Of a stretch of 51,281 nt of DNA, positions 45,092 to 51,281 are shown piece by piece. The DNA is from an uncultured Lewinella sp. Lineage in GTDB: Bacteria > Bacteroidota > Bacteroidia > Chitinophagales > Saprospiraceae. The notes beneath the pieces are model-generated. The model was not told the origin of the DNA. It searched no databases and saw only the letters and a list, made by a program, of their open reading frames with translations. The DNA lies in NCBI GenBank assembly GCA_913057785.1, contig CAJXPD010000039.1:1-51281 (forward strand), given 5' to 3'. The position numbers and the translations under genes are program-made. Position 1 is the stretch's first letter. Every line of letters starts with the position of its first letter.

Positions 45092-48000
45092 ATCAAATCT
45101 CTTTTTTCTTGATTATCATACCCTAAGCGTAATCTCCATTCTTGCCACAAAGCATAAAGGACAGGTACGGTAAACATGGTGATGGTCTGAAACAACATGC
45201 CTCCAAAGGATGGGATGGCCATGGGAAGCATCACGTCCGATCCCCGACCCGTGGAGGTCAGGATGGGCAATAAGGCCAGGATAGTGGTGGCGGAGGTCAT
45301 CAAGGCAGGGCGAACCCGTCGTAGCCCCCCCGCGACAACAGCTTCCCGAATCTCCTGCACGGTGCCCGGCTTCCGCTCCTTGAAGCTATCTCTAAGGAAG
45401 GTGGCTACTAGTACGCCATCATCGGTTGCAATCCCGAATAAAGCCAAGAAGCCTACCCAGACAGCGACACTCAGATTCACGGTTTGGATCTGGAACAAAT
45501 CCCGCATATTCGTACCGAAAATGGAAAAATCAAGGAACCAAGCCTGATCATACCAACCGATCAGAATAAAGCCGCCAGCAAAGGCAATGAACACCCCAGA
45601 AAAGACCATAAGGGATATAGCCACAGACCGGAATTGCAAATACAGTAGCAGGAAAATAATGCCTAAAGCCACTGGGACCACTAAGCTCAGGCGCTTGCTC
45701 GCGCGCACCTGTTGCTCGTAGTTGCCGGCAAAGCGATAACTAATGCCCGCCGGGACTTCCAATAAGCCTTGCTCAATTTGTTCTGTGAGATGGGCTTGGG
45801 TCCTTTGCACTACATCTACCTCTGCAAAGCCTGCTTCTCGGTCAAACAATACGTATCCGATTAAAAAACCATCTTCGCTCTTGATGGCTTGCGGCCCTTG
45901 CTGGTATTGGATGTCCACCAATTCGTTTAATGGAATTTGTCCGCCAGATTGAGTAGGGATGAAGATGTTCTTAAGTGATTCCGGTTCATCGCGCAATTCC
46001 CGAGGATAGCGAATTCGTACATTATAGCGCTCGCGACCCTCCACGGTGGAGGTCATGTTCATACCTCCAATGGCCGTCTGAATGTATCGCTGCACTTCTG
46101 CAATGCTAAGGCCATGTCGGCTGATGGCCTGGCGGTCTATATCGAGTAGGAGATAGGGTTTGCCAACGATGCGATCTGCGAATACAGCGGCTGCCTTTAC
46201 GCCTTCTACTTGCTTCAATTCTCTTTCTAATTCCAAGCCAAAGGCTTCAATAGCAGCAAGATCAGAACCCTGTACTTTAATACCCATGGGCGCTCGCATC
46301 CCCGTTTGTAGCATTACGAGTCTCGTTTCTATCGGCTGCAGTTTCGGCGCCGAAGGCACTCCGGGAATCCGACTTACTTTCACGATCTCCTCCCAAATGT
46401 CATCTGGGCTTTGTATGTGATCCCTCCACTGGCGGAAGTAGCGGCCGTTTGGGTCAGGTATAAGCGCTCCATTTTCATTTCGCAGATACTTGCCTTCTCT
46501 GTCAACCTTGAATCTAAGACGATGCCCGTCTTCATCTGTCTTATATTCAGATTTATACTGAATGACGTTTTCGTACATGGACATCGGAGCAGGATCCAGG
46601 GCACTTTCTACTCGCCCCGCTTTTCCCACTACTGTTTCTACCTCGGGAATGGCAGTCACGGCCATGTCCAACAACTGGACGTTCTTGATGTTTTCCTGCA
46701 TGCCGGAATGTGGCATAGAGGTTGGCATCAACAAGAAGGAACCTTCGTCCAATGCAGGCATGAATTCTTCGCCGGTTTGTTGAAAGACCAAAAAACCTTG
46801 GTAGACCATGACTCCCACCAACAGAAGAAAGAGCAGTTTGAACCGCAGCAAAAAACGCAGAATACTTGCATAGAAATAGAGAACGAGGTAGAAGAACCCA
46901 ATCAGTAACCCAATCAGGAGGGCCACGAATAGAAAGTTGATCCAAGTGCTTTGTGCAACCCCCAAGGGCATCCAAATGACAGATAGGAGATAACTAACGA
47001 ATCCCGCGTATAACAGATTTTTAATCCATTTAAAGGCCGTCTCAAATCGTGGGTAGGCAAATTGAGTGATGGTACTAAGCAGTCCTAGTACCCCGATGGC
47101 GACAATGCATCCACCTAGAAATATTTTAGCAGCGTAGATTAGGAATGCCCCTAGAACCACTATTGCCCCATCTAGTATATACCTGACGAAAACTCTCCTA
47201 TTCCTCAAAGAATAAAGGCTGTGTGCTAAAGCGGGAATTACGGTGATAGCAATCAGGATGGAGGCGATTAGCGCAAAGGTCTTAGTGAAGGCCAAAGGAC
47301 GGAACAGTTTGCCTTCAGCGGCTTCCATGGTAAAGACCGGGATAAAGCTGATAACCGTGGTAGCTACGGCAGTAATAACGGCACTGGCCACCTCTAAAGT
47401 TGCTTCATATATACTCGTTATCAGCCGTTCCCCCGTCGGAGCACTATCTAATCTAGCCTGTATGCTTTCCGCTAACACGATACCCATGTCCACCATGGTT
47501 CCAATGGCTATGGCTATGCCCGAAAGAGCTACGATGTTGGCATCCACCCCGAAGTACTTCATAGCAATAAAGCACATCAACACCGCTACGGGTAATACGC
47601 TAGACACCAAAATGGAGGAGCGTAGATTAAGAAGCATCAGGATGACCACGATCACTGTGATCAGCACCTCTAACTGCAAGGCCTCTTGCAAGGTGCCGAC
47701 GGTTTCCTTGATCAACTGCGTGCGGTCATAGAATGGAACGATATGAAGCTGTGATAGCGTCCCATCCGCCAGTACTTTGCTTGGTAAGCCCGGTTCCAGG
47801 TCCTGAATTTTGCTTTTTACGTTCTCAATCACTTCTAGCGGGTTGGCTCCATATCGGGCCACGACTACTCCGCCGACGGCTTCGGCTCCGCTTTTATCTA
47901 ACACACCTCTACGCGTAGCTGGACCAATATTAACCTTTGCGATATCCTTAATCCTAATCGGAACATTATTGATGGCGCGAATGACGCTTTCTTCGATGTC

Positions 48001-48777
48001 AGCAATGCTTTCAATATAGCCTAGGCCCCGAACAAAATATTCTACCTGATTAATTTCCATAGTCTGCGCTCCCACGTCTAAATTGCTGTTGCTAACGCTA
48101 GCCATGACTTGGTCAAGTGTGATATCGTAGGTACGCATGGCTTCCGGGTCTACGTCAATCTGATATTCCTTTACAAAGCCTCCAATAGAGGCTACTTCCG
48201 ATACGCCCTCAGCGGAAGCCAAGCCGAAGCGTACGTAGAAATCTTGAATGCTTCGAAGTTCGTGGAGGCTCCAGCCACCAGTGGCCTGACCCTCTTCATC
48301 TCTTCCTTCTAGTGTATACCAGAATATTTGCCCTAAGGCAGTGGCGTCGGGCCCTATGGTCGGCTGCACACCTGCTGGAAGTGTATTTGGAGGAAGGGAA
48401 TTGAGCTTTTCCAAGATTCGGCTCCGACTCCAATAAAAGTCAATGGCGTCATCGAAGATGATATATACACTTGAAAAGCCAAACATGGAATTGCTCCGGA
48501 TACTTTTCACTCCCGGAATCCCAAGTAAAGCGGTGGTGAGGGGGTAGGAGATTTGGTCTTCCACATCCTGAGGAGATCGCCCCATCCATTGGGTAAATAC
48601 GATCTGCTGATTCTCTCCGATATCAGGAATCGCATCTACCGCCACCGGCGCCCTTGGCAAACCCTCTAGGCCAAAATCGAAGGGGGCAGTGATTAGGCCC
48701 CAAAGACTAAAGGCAATCAGGAGCATCCAGGCTACCAGCTTATTTTCTAGAAAAAATCGAATGTATCTAGCTAGCAT
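45088..48777 (-). CDS. cusA: CusA/CzcA-family heavy metal efflux RND pump
   Basis: The start is ATG at 48777 (MLARYIRFFLEN); a TTG six bases upstream is possible. The product is 1,229 aa, longer than E. coli CusA (1,047) because of extra membrane helices near residues 530-650. RND hallmarks: IRSNSMFGFSSVYIIFDD, the TM4 segment with GIAIAIGTMVDMGIVLAES, the periplasmic DEGSFLLMPTSMPHSGM, and FGIATDDGVLVATFL. Paired methionines (MPTSMPHSGM, TGMRAPMG) fit copper/silver transport. It drives proton-coupled export of metal with CusB and CusC. It follows the HYC_CC_PP-like gene by 113 bp. Confidence 0.92.
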   Translation of the reverse strand: MLARYIRFFLENKLVAWMLLIAFSLWGLITAPFDFGLEGLPRAPVAVDAIPDIGENQQIVFTQWMGRSPQDVEDQISYPLTTALLGIPGVKSIRSNSMFGFSSVYIIFDDAIDFYWSRSRILEKLNSLPPNTLPAGVQPTIGPDATALGQIFWYTLEGRDEEGQATGGWSLHELRSIQDFYVRFGLASAEGVSEVASIGGFVKEYQIDVDPEAMRTYDITLDQVMASVSNSNLDVGAQTMEINQVEYFVRGLGYIESIADIEESVIRAINNVPIRIKDIAKVNIGPATRRGVLDKSGAEAVGGVVVARYGANPLEVIENVKSKIQDLEPGLPSKVLADGTLSQLHIVPFYDRTQLIKETVGTLQEALQLEVLITVIVVILMLLNLRSSILVSSVLPVAVLMCFIAMKYFGVDANIVALSGIAIAIGTMVDMGIVLAESIQARLDSAPTGERLITSIYEATLEVASAVITAVATTVISFIPVFTMEAAEGKLFRPLAFTKTFALIASILIAITVIPALAHSLYSLRNRRVFVRYILDGAIVVLGAFLIYAAKIFLGGCIVAIGVLGLLSTITQFAYPRFETAFKWIKNLLYAGFVSYLLSVIWMPLGVAQSTWINFLFVALLIGLLIGFFYLVLYFYASILRFLLRFKLLFLLLVGVMVYQGFLVFQQTGEEFMPALDEGSFLLMPTSMPHSGMQENIKNVQLLDMAVTAIPEVETVVGKAGRVESALDPAPMSMYENVIQYKSEYKTDEDGHRLRFKVDREGKYLRNENGALIPDPNGRYFRQWRDHIQSPDDIWEEIVKVSRIPGVPSAPKLQPIETRLVMLQTGMRAPMGIKVQGSDLAAIEAFGLELERELKQVEGVKAAAVFADRIVGKPYLLLDIDRQAISRHGLSIAEVQRYIQTAIGGMNMTSTVEGRERYNVRIRYPRELRDEPESLKNIFIPTQSGGQIPLNELVDIQYQQGPQAIKSEDGFLIGYVLFDREAGFAEVDVVQRTQAHLTEQIEQGLLEVPAGISYRFAGNYEQQVRASKRLSLVVPVALGIIFLLLYLQFRSVAISLMVFSGVFIAFAGGFILIGWYDQAWFLDFSIFGTNMRDLFQIQTVNLSVAVWVGFLALFGIATDDGVLVATFLRDSFKERKPGTVQEIREAVVAGGLRRVRPALMTSATTILALLPILTSTGRGSDVMLPMAIPSFGGMLFQTITMFTVPVLYALWQEWRLRLGYDNQEKRDLI

Positions 48778-48842
48778 CGTCAATTGTTCAGTTCTATGAC
48801 AGAGATATAAGAGCTGTATGAGTGAACCCCAACAGCAAAAGC

Positions 48843-48870
48843 CACAATAGTGTACTTAAGAACTATTGTG
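48843..48870. repeat. Short inverted repeat before cusA
   Basis: CACAATAGT (48843-48851) and ACTATTGTG (48862-48870) are perfect 9-bp arms around a 10-nt loop. It lies 20 bp past the small Cys-rich protein stop and 66 bp before the pump start; it may be a transcript-processing stem or an operator. Confidence 0.5.
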
Positions 48871-48890
48871 CTAGAAACTGAATGTATTAG

Positions 48891-49322
48891 CTAGCAAAGG
48901 AAGATCTGCAATTCGCTGGGACGGTCGCAGATCAATAGAGGAGGTTTATAGTTGAGATAATGAAGAGTCTGCTGGTCAAGCTGAGGGACTTCCAACTGCA
49001 GGGCAACGAACAAGGTAGCCACCAATGCTGACGAAACCTGAATATCTTCCGACAGGGTAGGAGTGACTTGTTCCTCCTCATTCTTCACGATCTCGGTTTC
49101 GTCGTCGCAACAGCCTTTGTCGCTTGGGCTATCTTCTTCGACCATCATGTAGCCATGTATAGGACAAGGCTTCTTTACTTTCTTATTATGACAAGCTTTT
49201 GCCTTGACAAATAAGGCCACACTCTTCAGCTCATTTTGGCAGAAGTGCTTATTTACTACAACGCCAGTAGTACTGATGAAGAGTAGTAAAGCAAGGCTAA
49301 TATGTGCGATTTGTCTAAGCAA
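48891..49322 (-). CDS. HYC_CC_PP-like small exported Cys-rich protein
   Basis: A 143-aa protein with a hydrophobic N-terminus (residues 8-26) and the three motifs that name this Bacteroidota family: KHFC (for HYC), GCCDDE (CC) and NYKPPLL (PP). Extra cysteines and histidines occur in KACHNKKVKKPCPIHGYMMV. The acidic stretch after CC suits a metal-binding periplasmic protein. As the first gene of the direction that continues into cusA, it probably takes part in copper sensing or buffering; the family has no proven function. Confidence 0.75.
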   Translation of the reverse strand: MLRQIAHISLALLLFISTTGVVVNKHFCQNELKSVALFVKAKACHNKKVKKPCPIHGYMMVEEDSPSDKGCCDDETEIVKNEEEQVTPTLSEDIQVSSALVATLFVALQLEVPQLDQQTLHYLNYKPPLLICDRPSELQIFLC

Positions 49323-49427
49323 GCTACATCTTTAAATTCCACGCAAAGATAAAAATAATAACGCTAGTATAGGTCTAAAGTTGCATGGAAGCTGGTTTCT
49401 GGTTTTTTGGGGTTAGGCTCAATAGGC

Positions 49428-50174
49428 CTACTTTTCGACTCTAAATAAGGAGAAAGCTTGGCTGCTTCCTTCGGAAGTTTGTAATTGCAAAATCAGCTTC
49501 TTCTGCCCGTATTTACTGATATCAATCAACCTTTTAAACGGCCCCTCCAAAAGTACACGACCGGATGCATCCAATAATCTAAAAGAATCATAGCTTATCT
49601 GGTATGGATTGATGTGAATCTGATCCCGGACTGGATTTGGATAGATTGTTGGACTTAGAAGGTCGACCTCTTGGGGTAGCGTTGAGCTTGGGTTGTATGT
49701 AAATGCTAGTTCATCGAGCCAGAGTTCAGCGGCTTCATCTGGGAAAACGCTGGGGTTGAATAAGATCACCAATGAATCAGGTACGGTATCGGAGCGATAG
49801 GCAATCGGAATGCTAAAGGGCTTCCATTCCAGGCTTGGGCTCAATTCTAGTTGACTATCGGTATAACCGACCGTATCGATCGCTTGTGTAGTGGGGTTAA
49901 ATTTTTTCAATAATATCCGGCATCGCCCAAAATGATCAATAGCTGAGAGCGTGTCAACAAGACGATAATAACCAGTCAGCTGTGTAGGCCGATGTGGGAA
50001 AGGCTCTCCTCCCTGTTTGAAGTCCAAGTAGCCGTTTTCGCCTGTGATCAGATGGGTACCATTGGTTAGGAAGGTGGGGAAGTAGGCACCGGAGGTATCG
50101 AAGGATTGAGCTTGGGTTTTTAATCGAATAGCAGTATCCGAGTAGGGCGAATCCCAATCTAAGTACATCCCCAA
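49428..50174 (-). pseudogene. T9SS-secreted protein, C-terminal fragment cut by IS630 element
   Basis: An open frame of 248 codons whose first codons (MGMYL) lie in the insertion sequence end; native coding resumes at about 50159 (DWDSPYSD). The body resembles the PCMD carbohydrate-metabolism-type domain (RPTQLTGYYRLVDTLS, WKPFSIPIAYRSDTVPDSLVILFNPS, AELWLDELAFTYNPSS). The last ~75 residues are a type A T9SS sorting domain (SPTIYPNPVRDQIHINP, FRLLDASGRVLLEG). The N-terminal signal and any upstream domains are lost or beyond the insertion, so this remnant cannot be exported. Confidence 0.8.
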
Positions 50175-50185
50175 TAGTTATGCAG
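50162..50185. repeat. IS630 left terminal inverted repeat
   Basis: A 24-bp end reading AGTACATCCCCAATAGTTAT then GCAG; the transposase TAA stop (50180-50178) lies inside it. Confidence 0.8.
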
Positions 50186-50735
50186 AGAGCTTTGCTCCGA
50201 TAATGGACAAGATTCTCTGTGGGGTTCGATTATATTTTTTAAAAAAGTTCTTTGAAGCATTGATCAATTTTTGCGGCGTGACGAAGAGTTCACAATGAGT
50301 GACTTCCCTTCGGTAATGACGCCAAAGCATTTCAACGGGATTTAACCAGGGACTATAGGTCGGTAGATAGAGTAGTTTTAATCGATCTGAGAACTGCAAT
50401 TCTACCTGTTCCACTTCTCCGTCCTTGTGGGTATAGACGTTATCCCATACTAGAATGATTCGTTTGTCTGGGTACTTTGCTAGTAGAAGGCGTAAAAACT
50501 CTGCTATCTGTGCTCGCTTTTTACGCTTTCGAAAAATGACAAAGGTTTCCCCAGTGTGGTAGTTCACCGCACCGATACCATAATGCTTGGCGGGTCTACC
50601 TGGTGTTCGAATCATTACTTGTTGGCCTACAGGGCTCCACATGGCCCTCAGAGTAGGCCGCCAACTAACATTGAATTCGTCAGCATAGAAGAATGATTCT
50701 GAATCACTTATTTGTTCTCTGGCTTTTTCGATCGC
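50178..50735 (-). CDS. IS630 transposase, C-terminal (DDE) frame, expressed by -1 frameshift
   Basis: This frame holds the whole catalytic domain. The DDE_3 signature residues are in FFYADEFNV (first Asp, upstream of the only internal ATG at 50642), LVWDNVYTHKDGE (second Asp) and WLNPVEMLW (Glu). Because the first Asp precedes the ATG, independent translation would lack a catalytic residue. Joined to the first frame at the slippery site near 50735 it gives a 349-aa transposase, the normal IS630 length. Confidence 0.85.
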   Translation of the reverse strand, partial: AIEKAREQISDSESFFYADEFNVSWRPTLRAMWSPVGQQVMIRTPGRPAKHYGIGAVNYHTGETFVIFRKRKKRAQIAEFLRLLLAKYPDKRIILVWDNVYTHKDGEVEQVELQFSDRLKLLYLPTYSPWLNPVEMLWRHYRREVTHCELFVTPQKLINASKNFFKKYNRTPQRILSIIGAKLSA

Positions 50736-51226
50736 TTTTTTTTAACCTCATAATCCGGATCTGGACTACTGATCTTGTGCTGAGGCCGACTAAAGGTGAT
50801 CCCTTGCTTTTTCAAATGACGACGAATCGTTTCTCGTGCTAAAGCAACGCCTGTTTGCTCGATCATATAGTCTCTGAGATAGTCCAAAGTCCAAATAGAG
50901 AAATCCAGCCCCAAAGCTCTAGGACGACGACGAACTGTGTTGACTAATTTATCCAAATATTCAGGTGTCATTTTCTGAGGTCGACCTGATCGGGCTTCAT
51001 CTTCTAAACCTTCAATACCCAATGATTGATAACGCCGCAAAATTCGTTGTACACTAATCTCATGCATTCTGACAATGAGTGCAATTTTGCTAGCAGTCAT
51101 ACCCTGTTCCCCATTAAGGAGAACAATCTGGGATCTAGTTCGTAAACGAATGTCTTTGGTACTTTTGTAGAGTTCCTCCAAAGCCTGTATGGCTTCAACG
51201 GATAACTCTAATTTGATCGGCTTCAT
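50708..51226 (-). CDS. IS630 transposase, N-terminal (DNA-binding) frame
   Basis: A 172-aa frame starting MKPIKLEL with two helix-turn-helix regions (MTASKIALIVRMHEISVQRIL; LARETIRRHLKKQGI) and a GRPQKMTPE-type linker, as in IS630/Tc1-mariner transposases. It ends 12 codons after the A8 slippery tract, in a Lys-rich tail (VKKKRSKKPENK). Alone it could act as a DNA-binding inhibitor of transposition. Confidence 0.85.
   Translation of the reverse strand: MKPIKLELSVEAIQALEELYKSTKDIRLRTRSQIVLLNGEQGMTASKIALIVRMHEISVQRILRRYQSLGIEGLEDEARSGRPQKMTPEYLDKLVNTVRRRPRALGLDFSIWTLDYLRDYMIEQTGVALARETIRRHLKKQGITFSRPQHKISSPDPDYEVKKKRSKKPENK
50735..50741 (-). promoter_or_regulatory. A_AAA_AAG ribosomal slippery heptamer in IS630
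   Basis: In the first frame codons AAA AAG (50740-50735) follow an A, giving A AAA AAG, the classic -1 slippery heptamer, inside an A8 tract (50743-50736). The -1 frame is blocked by TAA just upstream and opens exactly here into the catalytic frame. Confidence 0.8.
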
Positions 51227-51254
51227 AATATTAAGGTAGTATCTTTTTACTACC

Positions 51255-51278
51255 CTGCATAATTTTTAAGATTGTACT
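51255..51278. repeat. IS630 right terminal inverted repeat
   Basis: The reverse complement begins AGTACAATCTTAAAAATTAT and ends GCAG, matching the left end at 18 of 24 positions. Confidence 0.8.
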
Positions 51279-51281
51279 TAG

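Larger units (their letters stand above)
50160..51280 (-). mobile_element. IS630-family insertion sequence with TA flanks
   Basis: The element runs between two TA dinucleotides (50160-50161 and 51279-51280). The ends are imperfect 24-bp inverted repeats, 18 of 24 matching: AGTACA...TTATGCAG at 50162-50185 and its complement at 51255-51278. The two reading frames encode one IS630-type transposase. The TA duplication is the target preference of IS630. The window ends one base after the right TA, so the sequence may stop at the IS because it is repeated in the genome. Confidence 0.85.

Overview
The window (about 51 kb, moderate GC) looks like the chromosome of a member of the Bacteroidota, most likely a Saprospiria/Lewinella-type marine or soil bacterium. 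The grounds are: no clear Shine-Dalgarno sequences and A-rich leaders; many secreted proteins with a type IX secretion (T9SS) sorting tail or Bacteroidota lipoprotein signals; a carboxypeptidase-regulatory TonB receptor; a DUF1552/DUF1592 pair; DUF1080 proteins; a HYC_CC_PP-like protein; and a LytTR regulator with a TPR histidine kinase. No rRNA, tRNA, CRISPR or phage module was seen.

Region 1 (1-2111, minus) is a metal-linked operon: a 71-aa protein, a MerC-like membrane protein, a LolD-like ATPase carrying an in-frame amber codon, and an FtsX-type permease with tandem His/Asp repeats. A perfect 8-3-8 palindrome lies just upstream and may be a Fur/Zur-family operator. Region 2 (2.6-15.7 kb) is a set of secreted hydrolase-like proteins: M1 aminopeptidase, M14 carboxypeptidase, two opposed ~1,050-aa BNR/VPS10 propeller paralogues and an AstE/AspA deacylase. 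Region 3 (15.8-17.5 kb) has a cupin, an AraC regulator and a small membrane protein. Region 4 (17.7-21.7 kb) pairs a beta-propeller phytase lipoprotein with a TonB-dependent receptor, a likely phytate-phosphorus scavenging unit.

Region 5 (21.8-26.9 kb) is a three-gene operon of planctomycete-type cytochrome/DUF1592/DUF1552 proteins. Region 6 (27.1-33.4 kb) is a sugar/cell-wall set: amidase, two DUF1080 lipoproteins, an N-acetylhexosamine-kinase-like gene broken by a G7-tract frameshift, a clan-D-like glycoside hydrolase and a divergent RpiB homologue. Region 7 (33.4-40.2 kb) has a two-component system, a DUF2652 protein, and a secreted beta-trefoil protein with a possible cytolysin-like C-terminal domain plus a small secreted partner.

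Region 8 (40.2-49.3 kb, minus) is a Cus-type copper/silver efflux operon (HYC_CC_PP-like protein, CusA, CusC, CusB fused to metal-binding and DUF3347 domains, His-rich lipoprotein), followed by a BNR lipoprotein with a CxCC motif. Region 9 (49.4 kb-end) is a T9SS-secreted protein truncated by an IS630-family element. The element has imperfect inverted repeats, TA flanks, and two reading frames joined at an A_AAA_AAG slippery site; the window stops one base past its right TA.

A family of five related intergenic inverted repeats (stem core TCCGAAG/CTTCGGA) is scattered between 7.7 and 33 kb. No single obviously new defence-type system is visible. The best candidates for undescribed biology are the trefoil/cytolysin-like secreted pair, the metal ABC/MerC operon, the divergent RpiB in the sugar locus and the repeat family.
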